The translations under genes and the position numbers were made by a program. A stretch of 64,000 nucleotides of DNA, taken from positions 310,001 through 374,000 of the forward strand of contig NZ_FMAF01000004.1 in NCBI RefSeq assembly GCF_900094565.1, read 5' to 3'. This stretch comes from Martinezella lusitana (GTDB lineage Bacteria; Pseudomonadota; Alphaproteobacteria; Rhizobiales; Rhizobiaceae). Of this stretch, positions 1 through 8,741 are shown piece after piece; positions within the stretch are counted from its first letter, which is position 1; each line of letters opens with the position of its first letter. Under the pieces are notes generated by a model. It searched no databases and had not been told where the DNA came from. It saw only the letters and a list, made by a program, of their open reading frames with translations.

Positions 1-824
1 TAGGCCGGTTGCGGCGCCTTCCGGCGCGACGCGTTCAGCGGAAAGCGGCCGGCGGGACCGACGAAGGCATCCTCGACGACAGCACCGGCAAACAGATTGT
101 AGCAATTGAGATAGCGGGCGACGGCTGCCGAGGCCGGGCTGTTGTAGACGACATCGGAGGCAGCGGCCTGCGCGATGCGGCCGCGATCGAGAACAAGCAC
201 GAGATCCCCCATCGCCAGGGCCTCGGATTCGCTGCCCGTCACATGCAGGAAAGTCACGCCGCAGCGCTCCCTGATAATCTTGAGCTCACTTCGCATGCGG
301 CCGCGCAAGTTGGCGTCGAGCGCGCCGAGCGGCTCGTCGAGCAGCACCATCTTCGGCTCCGTCACCAGTGTGCGCGCCAAGGCGACGCGCTGGCGCTGAC
401 CGCCGGAAATCTGCGTGACGGCGCGATCGTCAAAGCCCTTGAGACCGACCAGCGCCAACATGTCCTGAACCCTCGAGGCCAAGGCGCGCGGATCGGTGAC
501 CGGATCGACCTTGCGATTGCGCAGGCCGAAAGCGACGTTTTCGGCAACGGACAGATGCGGAAACAGCGCGAAGTTCTGGAAAACGAAACCGATGCCGCGA
601 TCACGTGGCTGAACACCATCAAGGCGCTTGCCATGAAAGAGGATCGAGCCGGAATCCGGCTCCTCGAAACCGGCGATGACACGCAGCAATGTCGTCTTGC
701 CCGACCCGCTCGGTCCGAGCAGCGAAATATAGGCATCGTCGGGCAGAGAAAAATCCACCGCATCCAGCGCGGGCGCCGCGCCATAGGACTTGGTGACTTG
801 CTTGATCTGAAGAACGGTCGACAC
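1..824 (-). CDS. ABC transporter ATP-binding subunit, PotA/FbpC type (3' end cut by window)
   Basis: The reading frame starts at GTG 824 and stays open to the window edge, giving at least 274 residues of an ATPase that would energise uptake of polyamines, ferric iron or a similar solute. The Walker A motif is GPSGSGKTT, the signature is ISGGQRQR, and Walker B is MVLLDEP followed by the D-loop LGALD. The residues after the ATPase core begin the C-terminal regulatory extension seen in the PotA/MalK group. The H-loop is odd: where relatives have VTHDQ this protein reads VTGSE, so the switch histidine is a glycine in an otherwise gapless match. Permease and binding-protein genes would be expected to the left of the window. 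The substrate cannot be read from this subunit. Confidence 0.85.
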   Translation of the reverse strand, partial: MSTVLQIKQVTKSYGAAPALDAVDFSLPDDAYISLLGPSGSGKTTLLRVIAGFEEPDSGSILFHGKRLDGVQPRDRGIGFVFQNFALFPHLSVAENVAFGLRNRKVDPVTDPRALASRVQDMLALVGLKGFDDRAVTQISGGQRQRVALARTLVTEPKMVLLDEPLGALDANLRGRMRSELKIIRERCGVTFLHVTGSESEALAMGDLVLVLDRGRIAQAAASDVVYNSPASAAVARYLNCYNLFAGAVVEDAFVGPAGRFPLNASRRKAPQPA

Positions 825-922
825 CGATTTCCTGCCAGTTTCAAGGCAAGGACCATCCTTTAGGCAAAGAGCCGCCATCGCCGGATCAGCATTGATCCGG
901 ACACCAGACGTCCGTCTGCTTT

Positions 923-942
923 CGCGCATGATCACATGCGCG
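923..942. repeat. Inverted repeat with 8-bp arms upstream of the ABC operon
   Basis: The arms CGCGCATG (923-930) and CATGCGCG (935-942) are perfectly complementary around the four bases ATCA. They lie about 100 bp upstream of the GTG start of the ABC ATPase, so an operator or a leader hairpin is possible. Function is not shown. Confidence 0.5.
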
Positions 943-1034
943 TCAAAGAGATGTTCCTTGGCGTTTCAACGAGTTCCACCTGCGGCGCTTCTGATGAGCG
1001 CCTTGATGATGAAAGCATCGCATAAATGATTTTT

Positions 1035-1298
1035 GTATTCAATAGACTTTTTTTCAAAAGTCTGATTGCCCGGCAACAAATATCAAAACCTCAACCGACA
1101 TCCAGAGCACTAGCCGCGAGAAACTCCCGTCGAAAGGCCCCAAAGTGTCGTCACCATATGATCGAAGCAAAGGCAGCCAGGTCAGTGCTTCCTACGGAAA
1201 TAACTCACAAAAATGCGTATTGCATCCCGCACACTTACCCTCGCCGCGCATCGGCGCCGGCTTACGGAATGGTATTAGTTGAATTTCGTATTCAATAG
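1035..1298. promoter_or_regulatory. Two copies of GTATTCAATAG, candidate GntR operators
   Basis: The 11-mer GTATTCAATAG occurs at 1035-1045 and again at 1288-1298, both on the plus strand and both followed by a T-rich stretch. The second copy ends 61 bp before the GntR-type start codon and the first lies about 210 bp from the ABC start. The core TATTCAATA is nearly self-complementary, like many GntR boxes. That this regulator binds them is inference. Confidence 0.4.
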
Positions 1299-1359
1299 TC
1301 ATTTATTTTTGCGCTATATTGACGCTACAAAAAGCGTAAGAGTGAGGCATCGGAACGAC

Positions 1360-2388
1360 ATGAGTCCATTGCATCAGATGACCGAAAACGGTGCGCGGCC
1401 CAGCGCGCAGAAGCGCTACGAGATCGCGGAGGATGTACTGCGCGGCAATATCGAGGACAGCACACTGCCGCCCGGCGTCGTGCTGCTCGAGGGCCCGATC
1501 GCGGACATCCTGCAGATTTCGCGCGCGCCCGTGCAAAGGGCGCTCCAGACGCTGGAAAGCGAGGGGCTGGTCCATCGCTTCAACGGGCGCGGCTATCTCG
1601 TCGGCCCCGCCGGCCAGGGCATCGAACCGAACCGCATTGATATCAAGACGCTCGGGCTTACGATTCCGCGCCATGCCGACGAGGCGCTGCAAAGTCGTGC
1701 CTCCTGGGAGCGGATCTACAACACGGTCGAAGCGGATGTGGCCGGGTGCGTCGTCTTCGGCCAATATCGCATCATCGAGATCGAACTGGCCGATCATTTC
1801 AATGTCAGCCGCACCGTAGTGCGCGATGTGCTGACCCGGCTGCGCGAACGTGGCCTCGTGCGCAAGAACCAGTCTTCCCATTGGATCGCCGGGCCGCTGA
1901 CGGCGCAGATGATCAAGGATCACTTCGTCTTGCGCGGCATGCTCGAGCCCCAGGCACTGGTTGCAGGCGCCGACCACGTCGATCGTGGGCGATTGAACGA
2001 CCTGTTCCTGCGGCTTTCCGATCTGGAGCGGCACGAGCCCGCCGATCATCTCGCGGCTCTGGAAGCCATCTATGCCGATTTCATCGACGTCTGCATTCTT
2101 GCAACGCCGAATGAGCGGCTGAAGGAATCGATCCGCAACAATCTGCTGCCGGTGACGGCGACCGAACGGTTGCTGCGGCGGCTCGGCCTGCCCGGCGACC
2201 CGGCCATCATCACCGAGCTGCGCCTGGTGGCGGAGCTCTTGCTGCGGGGTGCCGTGAAGGCGGCAGCCGCAATGATGGAGAATCATCTGGAGGCCGCCGT
2301 CAACCGAACGATCGCGCAGATGAAGATCGTCGCAATCATTCCCGGCCCAAGCGTGACGGCTGCCTATCTGACGCGCGTTCTCGAATAG
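1360..2388 (+). CDS. GntR-family regulator with two N-terminal winged helices and an FCD-like effector domain
   Basis: This is a 342-residue transcriptional regulator. Residues about 20-95 form one GntR winged helix (ISRAPVQRALQTLESEGLV). Residues about 110-185 form a second (VSRTVVRDVLTRLRERGLV). The remaining helical part resembles the FCD ligand-binding domain of the FadR subgroup. Typical FadR-type proteins have one DNA-binding domain and about 230 residues, so the tandem arrangement is unusual. ATG 1360 was chosen because upstream codons encode the AT-rich regulatory region. The gene faces the ABC operon across a region with two repeated GTATTCAATAG motifs, which suggests control of that transporter. 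The ligand is unknown. Confidence 0.8.
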   Translation: MSPLHQMTENGARPSAQKRYEIAEDVLRGNIEDSTLPPGVVLLEGPIADILQISRAPVQRALQTLESEGLVHRFNGRGYLVGPAGQGIEPNRIDIKTLGLTIPRHADEALQSRASWERIYNTVEADVAGCVVFGQYRIIEIELADHFNVSRTVVRDVLTRLRERGLVRKNQSSHWIAGPLTAQMIKDHFVLRGMLEPQALVAGADHVDRGRLNDLFLRLSDLERHEPADHLAALEAIYADFIDVCILATPNERLKESIRNNLLPVTATERLLRRLGLPGDPAIITELRLVAELLLRGAVKAAAAMMENHLEAAVNRTIAQMKIVAIIPGPSVTAAYLTRVLE

Positions 2389-2391
2389 AAA

Positions 2392-2404
2392 CCGGCGGAG
2401 CCGG
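2392..2404. terminator. Short GC hairpin between convergent genes
   Basis: CCGGC and GCCGG (2392-2396 and 2400-2404) can pair around GGA directly after the GntR stop codon and before the convergent hydrolase stop. There is no T-tract, so this is only a weak terminator candidate. Confidence 0.25.
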
Positions 2405-2435
2405 CTGCGTGCTACCTACGCATCCAAGACGCCTA

Positions 2436-3377
2436 TCACTGGGAAGTCTTCACCACAGATGCCGGCCAGGGATTACGGCCTTCCCGAAGCCACGTCAGCG
2501 TATCGGCCCAGAAGCCGCTCGCGTGGCTATCGTGAAACAGGGCGAAATGGCCGATTGCTTCGCGGCCAAAATCGGCAGGTTTCAGCAGCACGACCCCGTG
2601 TTGCGCGCCGGTATAATAGGTCAGCGCGCGGCGCACCGCCGGCACGGTGCCAAGCTCGTCATCCGAAACCGCGATCGCCAGGATCGGAGCCTTGACGGCC
2701 GCCATCCGGCAAAGCGCATCTTTCCGCTCGTTTCGCGGATGGTTCAATTCGAACCGGCGCCGGCGAAAACTCCACTCGTTCGCCACATTGCGGGGCAGGT
2801 CCTCCAGCCAACCAAGCCGGCGACCGGGAAAATAGCCGCAGAAGGCCGTAATCGCAGGCATGGCGACATGCCATTTGACGAGCAGACCCAGCCGCCGGCG
2901 CGGCGCGTAATCACCCCACCAGGCATATTGGGCGCCCACGGTCAGCATTCTCTCGATCATCGCGGCACTTTCGGCCAGTCCCGGCAGAAAACCGCCGATA
3001 CTATGGCCGACCACCATGAGCGGGCCGCCGCGCCGATAGCCGGCCATCAGCCGCAGCGCAGCGTCAAAATCCTGCTCGCCCCAGTCCCGCCAACGATAGC
3101 CGACGCCCTTGAGGCTTTGCGGACGCGATTGGCCGATGCCGCGGTAGTCGAAGGTCAGCACATCGAAGCCATGCCTCGCCAGAAACTGCGCATAGCGATG
3201 ATAGTAGCGTGCAAGAACGCCCGTTGCCGGATTGATGATCACGCTGCCCGCGGGGGTATTCGTCTCCGCGCGCCAAAGATGGCCGCCAAGGACCACACCG
3301 TCCCGACAGGAGATGGAAATTGGCCGACCGCTGATGGTCGATGGATGGATTGCCTCTTCACTCATGCCCGACAGCAT
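2436..3377 (-). CDS. Alpha/beta-fold hydrolase
   Basis: The 313-residue protein has an alpha/beta-hydrolase fold with the nucleophile elbow GHSIGG (serine near residue 124). The strand FDVLTFDYRGIGQS and the late acid and histidine region GHFALFHDS fit the fold. There is no signal peptide, so it is probably cytoplasmic. It resembles predicted hydrolases related to COG4757, whose substrates are not established. ATG 3377 is used, with an in-frame ATG four codons later (3365) equally possible. A TetR-family gene starts 50 bp away on the other strand, so the hydrolase is probably its target. Confidence 0.8.
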   Translation of the reverse strand: MLSGMSEEAIHPSTISGRPISISCRDGVVLGGHLWRAETNTPAGSVIINPATGVLARYYHRYAQFLARHGFDVLTFDYRGIGQSRPQSLKGVGYRWRDWGEQDFDAALRLMAGYRRGGPLMVVGHSIGGFLPGLAESAAMIERMLTVGAQYAWWGDYAPRRRLGLLVKWHVAMPAITAFCGYFPGRRLGWLEDLPRNVANEWSFRRRRFELNHPRNERKDALCRMAAVKAPILAIAVSDDELGTVPAVRRALTYYTGAQHGVVLLKPADFGREAIGHFALFHDSHASGFWADTLTWLREGRNPWPASVVKTSQ

Positions 3378-3396
3378 GGGATGATCGCCGCGTTAT

Positions 3397-3418
3397 GTAT
3401 ATTCACTACTCGGTATAC
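3397..3418. promoter_or_regulatory. Imperfect palindrome between hydrolase and TetR genes
   Basis: GTATA at 3397-3401 and TATAC at 3414-3418 form an AT-rich imperfect inverted repeat in the 49-bp gap between the divergent hydrolase and TetR genes. The position is right for a shared TetR operator. No binding evidence exists in the sequence itself. Confidence 0.35.
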
Positions 3419-3426
3419 TTTTGACA

Positions 3427-4020
3427 ATGAAAGCCCAGCCCCCGCCGACACGTGATCGTATTCTTCAGGCCGCTGCGAAGCTGTTTTATCATGACGGCAT
3501 CCGGGCCGTCAGCGTCGATGCGATCGCCGAGAAAGCAGGCGTGACCAAGCGCACCCTTTACTATCACTTTAGAAGCAAGGACGATCTCATCGCAGCCCAT
3601 CTGGAAGCGCGTGATCAGCCGAATCTTGCTTTGTTCAAACGCTGGTTCGAGGAAACGGAAGGCAACGTGGCCACGAAAGTCGCCGGCCTCTTTCGCCAGC
3701 TTGCCCGCTCTGCGCGCAATGGAAAATGGAAAGGCTGCGGCTTTCTGCGCACGTCGGTCGAGCTGGTCAACCTTCCCGGCCATCCGGCCTTGGTTGCGGC
3801 GCGCACCCACAAGAAGCATGTCGAAGACTGGCTCTCATCAATTTTCCTGGACGCCGGAGCCGGAACTGATGCCTTGCCGCTTGCTCGACAAATCATGCTG
3901 CTTCTTGATGGCTCGTTTACGATCGTCCTGCTTCATCGCGATCCAAGCTATATGGAGACCGCGGCAGACGCTGCGGCGCGGCTTATCGATGAGCGTTTAA
4001 CAAACGCAAGAATGCCTTAG
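3427..4020 (+). CDS. TetR/AcrR-family regulator
   Basis: This 197-residue protein has a TetR DNA-binding domain at residues about 6-52, ending in the diagnostic recognition-helix stretch GVTKRTLYYHFRSKDDL. The C-terminal helical ligand domain resembles the group with a closing ARLIDERL helix. ATG 3427 is preferred over an in-frame TTG at 3421 because neither has a good ribosome site and ATG is the commoner start. It is divergent from the alpha/beta hydrolase, so it probably represses that gene and itself. The inducer is unknown. Confidence 0.85.
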   Translation: MKAQPPPTRDRILQAAAKLFYHDGIRAVSVDAIAEKAGVTKRTLYYHFRSKDDLIAAHLEARDQPNLALFKRWFEETEGNVATKVAGLFRQLARSARNGKWKGCGFLRTSVELVNLPGHPALVAARTHKKHVEDWLSSIFLDAGAGTDALPLARQIMLLLDGSFTIVLLHRDPSYMETAADAAARLIDERLTNARMP

Positions 4021-4126
4021 CGCGGCGGTCCCGGGCCGAAAATGTCCCCAAGAATGGCCATTGTTGCTGCGGGCATGGCATGTATCAGTAGGTGCAGGTT
4101 TTTCTCAAATAGACAGAGACGGGAAA

Positions 4127-4639
4127 ATGGGGTTCTGGGAGTTGTTTACCGGAAAGACGTATCCGGCGAAGGGTGTGCCGCGCCGATCGGTCGACGCGCT
4201 TCGCGACGCCTTGCTCTCGGTCAATCATGACTCCGCACCCTTCCTCGTTCGCGATGGTGCGGCAGAGGGCGTGGACCTGGTTGCGGAGTGGAAAATCGTC
4301 GATGCGCAATGGTACGAATTCTTTGCCAAGGCCGGCCTCGAACGGGTCTTCAAGGTGCTGATGCGCTTTGACGAGGCCAAGGGAGAAGTCCGCTCCGTGG
4401 ACCAGGAATGGTCCGTCGCGTGGCGCGCAGGCATCCCGACAATTGCGCTGGCGGCATCCGCCTTTCGTGGTCAAACCGCGGAGAAGAGCTTCGGGAAGTC
4501 CTATGGCTTCCGGGAGGACGGCTCCTTCGGCGCGATCTATGACTATGCATTCGACACATCAGTGATCAAGAAACCGCTGCGGAAGGCCGCATTGGACGCC
4601 GGCTGGATCTGGCGAAGTGTGGCCTTCGCCAAACTTTAG
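4127..4639 (+). CDS. Hypothetical protein, 170 aa
   Basis: I do not recognise this family with confidence. The 170-residue product starts MGFWELFTGKTYPAKG. It has no signal peptide or membrane segment, and it is rich in aromatic residues (WYEFF, EWSVAWRAG). A start at ATG 4127, preceded by GGGAAA, fits better than the upstream TTG because the extra residues look untranslated. The conserved-looking centre VDLVAEWKIVDAQWYEFF suggests a small globular alpha+beta domain. It stands alone between the TetR gene and a 409-bp gap, so context gives no function. Confidence 0.65.
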   Translation: MGFWELFTGKTYPAKGVPRRSVDALRDALLSVNHDSAPFLVRDGAAEGVDLVAEWKIVDAQWYEFFAKAGLERVFKVLMRFDEAKGEVRSVDQEWSVAWRAGIPTIALAASAFRGQTAEKSFGKSYGFREDGSFGAIYDYAFDTSVIKKPLRKAALDAGWIWRSVAFAKL

Positions 4640-5048
4640 GAACGAGGCTCCGTCTAGCCTTGATGCATCGGTTCGCCCTGCAAGCCTTCTGGCGATTGTG
4701 ATCGAGGGTCTGCGTCCACCGAAAGCCGTTCAGCCGATGGGATCAGTACATTCGTGTTGCACCGTGATCGCCATCCACCCCCGATTGCGTCCCCTACGCG
4801 AAAGCAGGGGTTTATTAAGCTGTCGCGCTCAAACTGCTGACTTATGCGGCGCATTCTGCTCTTGGACATCGACCCATTCGCATCGACAGCGTCGTCGAAA
4901 TGGCGCTCATATCCGCGTAGATGAGCTGCGTGGCCGCAAACGGATGGAAAACCCCGGTCGCCCACGCCGGCCCGCCGCTGGGCATTTAGAATAGTTTCAT
5001 TTCCGCGGCGCGATGCCGTAAGGGCCTTGTAAAAAGGGAACTTCGAGT
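4640..5048. other. Intergenic region, 409 bp
   Basis: I see no gene, repeat or clear hairpin in this stretch. It ends with AAGGGAA about 8 bases before the TTG start of the GGDEF-EAL gene, a plausible ribosome site. The rest may hold the promoter of that gene and degraded sequence. Confidence 0.5.
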
Positions 5049-7688
5049 TTGACTCGCTCCAGGGAACCGTGGCTACCCGATCAGGATAGTGCCGTATCCT
5101 CGCAACTGTCGGCGGATGCCCGATCCTCGGCAACTATCCTCGCCATGGACGGCGAGATCCTGGCTGCCAGTGACGGCCTGAGCGATCTGCTAGGACTTCC
5201 CTCATCATCGCTTGCGGGACGCAATATCCGCGATTTCCTGGAGGTACAGGATACCGGCGCCTTCGAAACGCAGTTCCTGGCAGCGATCGCAGCTCCAGAC
5301 CGGAGCCAAAGGGTCCAGCTCCGCTTGCGCGCCGACGGCGGCATGTCCAAGCCTGTCGCGGTCGCTTTGATGGCCGAACACGATGGCACGCTGGCCTCGG
5401 CGATCGTCTCCGCTGCGTTCACGGAAGCTGGCGTCGCGAACGACCGAGACGGCGAACAGCCAGGCACGGACAATCGCGCCAGCCTCGCCCTGGTGGCTGC
5501 CAAGACCGCTATTTGGGATCACGATCTCGAAAGCCAGGAGACATTCTATTCGGACATGTGGCGGCAGATCAGAGGGCTCGCCATCGACGACCCAGTTCCT
5601 CGAACCATGGACGAACTATTGGAATTCGTTCATCCGGACGACAGGCAAACCGTGCTCGATCGCATTCACCAGCAACGACAGCCGAACCTGAACCCCACAA
5701 TCTTCCAGTATCGCTACCGGCATCGGCTCGGGCACTGGATCTGGATCGAATGTCGCGGCAGTTGCATCAAGTGGGATCGGCACAATCATCCGCTTAGGGT
5801 TCTGGGCACCGACAATGATATCACGGCCAGGAAAGCCTGGGAGGAATCACTGGATCGCATGTCACGGCGTCTGAAGCTGGCGCTGGAGGCCTCGAAGATC
5901 GGCGTCTTCGAGGCGGACTTTGATCGGGGAACGGCGGAGTGGGACGACGGCATGTTCCGCCTCTATCACCTCGAATCGCAGGAGACCGTGAAAATCGGCG
6001 GACTGTGGGAATCGATGCTTCATCCCGATGACATGGAGCGTGTCTTCAGGAATGTCGATCATCATGTCGCCAACCTCATTCCATTTTCGGACGAATACCG
6101 GGTGATTTTAAACGACGGCAAGGAGCATTTCATCCGAACCAGAACATTGCCCTTCATCGACAGCGATGGCCATCGCAAGATGATCGGCGCCAACTGGGAT
6201 GTGACCGCGGACCTCGCCCTTCAGCGCGATTTGGCGCAGGCTAAGACCCTCGCTGAAGCGCGCAATCAGGAGCTCGAGGCCGCCAGGAAGCAAATCGAAT
6301 ATGTGGCTCTCCATGACGCGTTGACGGGGCTTCCGAACCGTCGCTTCATGGATCGGATGATCCTGGAAATCGAGGCTGAGTGCAAGTCGAGCGGCTCCGG
6401 CCTTGCACTTCTCCATATCGATCTCGATCGCTTCAAGCAGATCAACGACATATATGGACACCATGCCGGCGATGCGTTGCTGCAGCATGTCGCCAAGCTT
6501 CTGAAGGAAAGCGTTCTCGAAAGCGATTTTGTCGCCCGCATCGGCGGTGACGAGTTTCTGGCGATCGTCGGCTACGACGGATCGACCGAAGAACTGCGGG
6601 TGACCGCCGAGCGCATGATACAGAACATGCGTCAGCCTGTTGTCGTCAACGGCATCGAATGCCGGTCAAGCGCAAGCATCGGCATAGCCCACGAAAGAGG
6701 GAAGAATGTCGATGTCGGCCAAATGCTTCTCGACGCCGATATCGCGCTCTATCAGGCCAAGGCGCAGGGGCGCAGCCGCTACCAGTTCTATTCCGCCAAT
6801 TCGCGCAGCCGCTTTGCGAACGCACAACAGACGACGGAAGACATTCTCATCGCCCTGGAACGGGGCGAGTTCGTGCCCTTCTACCAACTGCAATTCGACG
6901 CAAAGACGCTCGCGATCGCCGGCGTCGAGGCGCTGGCCCGCTGGCAGCACCCTTCGCGCGGGCTGCTGACACCGGACAAATTTCTGCCGATCGCCGAAGA
7001 CCTGAATATCGTCAGCGAGATCGATCATCTCATCTATCGAAAGGCGATCTCGGATCTCGATATCTGGAAGGCGGAAGGGCTGAACATCCCCAAATGCTCG
7101 GTAAATGTCTCCTCTCGGCGGTTGCGCGACCCTAACCTCAAGCAACTATTGGATATCCAGCCGGAGAAGGCACGATGGTTCTCGTTCGAACTGCTGGAGT
7201 CGATTTTTCTCGACGATCTGGACGAACAAATTGCTGAAAATCTGGCTCATCTCCGCCAGCTCGGCATCAGCATCGAGATCGACGACTTCGGCACCGGCCA
7301 CGCCTCGATCATGGGCCTGCTTCGCCTGCGCCCGAGCGCATTGAAGATCGACCGTCAATTGACCAAGACCCTGGACACGTCAGCAGAACAGCGCGAACTG
7401 GTCGGCTCGATCATCAGCATGGGGCATTCGCTCGGCGTCAAGTCCATTGCCGAGGGCGTGGAGACCGAACGGCACGCCGAGGTCCTGCGCGACCTTGGCT
7501 GTGATACGCTGCAAGGCTTCGGTTTGGCGATACCCATGTCGTGTTCGGACCTGATCGAATTCGTCAGCCGCTTGGTCGCCAGCAGATCGGACGTACGGCA
7601 TGATCACGCTAACTCCCCGGAAGCCAGACGGGCAAAAAAGACCGGTCTCCACCGCATGGGGCGCGGCGGAGGCAAGCGCGATCAGTGA
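5049..7688 (+). CDS. Cyclic-di-GMP turnover protein: PAS domains, GGDEF and EAL
   Basis: This 879-residue protein has an N-terminal PAS domain (about 28-120) and two PAS/PAC domains of the PAS_3 type (about 155-275 and 285-400). A GGDEF domain follows with GGDEF intact near residue 498, then an EAL domain with EALARW near 625 and IDDFGTG further on. Both catalytic signatures are present, so it could make and break cyclic di-GMP, with the PAS domains choosing the direction. No membrane segment is visible, so it is probably cytosolic. TTG 5049 is chosen because AAGGGAA lies 8 bases upstream; ATG 5145 is the alternative. Its stop overlaps the convergent downstream gene by a few bases. Confidence 0.9.
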   Translation: MTRSREPWLPDQDSAVSSQLSADARSSATILAMDGEILAASDGLSDLLGLPSSSLAGRNIRDFLEVQDTGAFETQFLAAIAAPDRSQRVQLRLRADGGMSKPVAVALMAEHDGTLASAIVSAAFTEAGVANDRDGEQPGTDNRASLALVAAKTAIWDHDLESQETFYSDMWRQIRGLAIDDPVPRTMDELLEFVHPDDRQTVLDRIHQQRQPNLNPTIFQYRYRHRLGHWIWIECRGSCIKWDRHNHPLRVLGTDNDITARKAWEESLDRMSRRLKLALEASKIGVFEADFDRGTAEWDDGMFRLYHLESQETVKIGGLWESMLHPDDMERVFRNVDHHVANLIPFSDEYRVILNDGKEHFIRTRTLPFIDSDGHRKMIGANWDVTADLALQRDLAQAKTLAEARNQELEAARKQIEYVALHDALTGLPNRRFMDRMILEIEAECKSSGSGLALLHIDLDRFKQINDIYGHHAGDALLQHVAKLLKESVLESDFVARIGGDEFLAIVGYDGSTEELRVTAERMIQNMRQPVVVNGIECRSSASIGIAHERGKNVDVGQMLLDADIALYQAKAQGRSRYQFYSANSRSRFANAQQTTEDILIALERGEFVPFYQLQFDAKTLAIAGVEALARWQHPSRGLLTPDKFLPIAEDLNIVSEIDHLIYRKAISDLDIWKAEGLNIPKCSVNVSSRRLRDPNLKQLLDIQPEKARWFSFELLESIFLDDLDEQIAENLAHLRQLGISIEIDDFGTGHASIMGLLRLRPSALKIDRQLTKTLDTSAEQRELVGSIISMGHSLGVKSIAEGVETERHAEVLRDLGCDTLQGFGLAIPMSCSDLIEFVSRLVASRSDVRHDHANSPEARRAKKTGLHRMGRGGGKRDQ

Positions 7689-8032
7689 TATTTCAAGCGT
7701 TCCCGGCCGAGGATAGCGGAAGCGTCGACCCCCGCAATGGGCTGGGAGAGATCGCCCGAAATGTCACCGGCGAGCTGCAGGTCGAGATAGCGTGCGCAGC
7801 AGACGCGCAGGAACGACGTGAAATTGCCGAGGTCGTGGCCGGCATCGATCGATTCGTGATGCAGCCTGGTAATCAGCTGCACGACATTCATGCCGTCACG
7901 CCGGGCGATTTCTTCCAGTTTCGACCAGAAGAAATTTTCCAACCGCACGCTGGTTACCATGCCGTCTATGCGCAGAGAACGCGTCGTGCTTTCCCAGAGT
8001 TTGGCGTCAGCCTTGATGAACAATTCGCACAT
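7682..8032 (-). CDS. Ribbon-helix-helix domain protein (RHH_4 type)
   Basis: The 116-residue product carries the pattern of the RHH_4 family: RSLRIDGMVTSVRLENFFW, then IARRDGMNVVQLITRL, then a tail with LRVCCARYL. This small family is common in alphaproteobacteria and is thought to bind DNA, but targets are largely unknown. ATG 8032 is chosen because residues further upstream do not match the family. The coding end overlaps the stop of the convergent GGDEF-EAL gene by 7 bases. It lies 20 bp downstream of the DJ-1-like gene on the same strand and may be co-transcribed with it. Confidence 0.75.
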   Translation of the reverse strand: MCELFIKADAKLWESTTRSLRIDGMVTSVRLENFFWSKLEEIARRDGMNVVQLITRLHHESIDAGHDLGNFTSFLRVCCARYLDLQLAGDISGDLSQPIAGVDASAILGRERLKYH

Positions 8033-8052
8033 GGATGCCTCCCCGCTCAGCC

Positions 8053-8649
8053 TCAGGCTGCGTTGGCTTTCGACAGGGCGCCGGCATCGAGGACAGCCAT
8101 GAACTGGCGCAGCCACGACGGATGCGCCGGCCAGGCGGGCGCGGTGACGAGATTGCCATCGGCAACGGCATCATTGATGGCGATATCGGCATAGATGCCG
8201 CCGGCAAGCTCGACTTCGGGACGGCAAGCGGGATAGGCCGAGCATGTGCGCCCTTTGAGAACGCCGGCCGCCGCCAGCAATTGCGCACCGTGGCAAATGG
8301 CTGCAACGGGCTTGCCCGCCTCGAAGAAGTGCTGCACGGCCTTGATGACTTCTGGGTTCAGGCGCAGATATTCCGGTGCGCGGCCGCCGGGTACGACAAG
8401 CGCGTCGTAATCTTCGGCGCGGATGCTGGCGAAGGTGGCGTTCAGCGCAAAATTATGGCCGCGCTTTTCGGAGTAGGTCTGATCACCTTCGAAATCATGG
8501 ATCGCGGTTGCCACCGTCTCGCCGGCATTCTTGCCCGGGCAGACCGCGTGCACCGTATAGCCGCAGGCAAGCAGCGTCTGGAACGGCACCATGGTCTCGT
8601 AGTCCTCGGTGAAGTCACCGGTGATCATCAGAATCTTTGCTGCTGGCAT
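8053..8649 (-). CDS. DJ-1/PfpI-family protein
   Basis: The 198-residue protein has the DJ-1/PfpI fold. The strand [14 protein letters not shown] carries the usual early acidic residue, the centre has [12 protein letters not shown], and the nucleophile elbow is AICHGAQLL with cysteine near residue 117. Members act as deglycases, amidotransferase-like hydrolases or stress chaperones, so the exact activity is open. AGGGAGGAAGAC directly upstream makes ATG 8649 a secure start. It sits next to an aldehyde dehydrogenase module on the same strand, which would fit a role against reactive carbonyls, but that is inference. Confidence 0.85.
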   Translation of the reverse strand: MPAAKILMITGDFTEDYETMVPFQTLLACGYTVHAVCPGKNAGETVATAIHDFEGDQTYSEKRGHNFALNATFASIRAEDYDALVVPGGRAPEYLRLNPEVIKAVQHFFEAGKPVAAICHGAQLLAAAGVLKGRTCSAYPACRPEVELAGGIYADIAINDAVADGNLVTAPAWPAHPSWLRQFMAVLDAGALSKANAA

Positions 8650-8741
8650 TGTCTTCCTCCCTGAAAACCAATGGAACGACTTTAGCAAAGGACCGCGCCG
8701 CGTGGGTATTAGGCCAATACTACAAACATCCCAAGGATGCT

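Larger units (their letters stand above)
825..1359. other. Divergent intergenic region, 535 bp
   Basis: I see no convincing gene here. The region separates the ABC ATPase from the divergent GntR regulator and holds an inverted repeat at 923-942 and two copies of GTATTCAATAG, listed separately. The right half is AT-rich compared with the flanking genes, as expected of a regulatory region. Confidence 0.6.

Noticed and set aside
2647..3276. Several short frames inside the alpha/beta hydrolase region
   Set aside because: They are shadows in other frames of the hydrolase and have no independent start signals.
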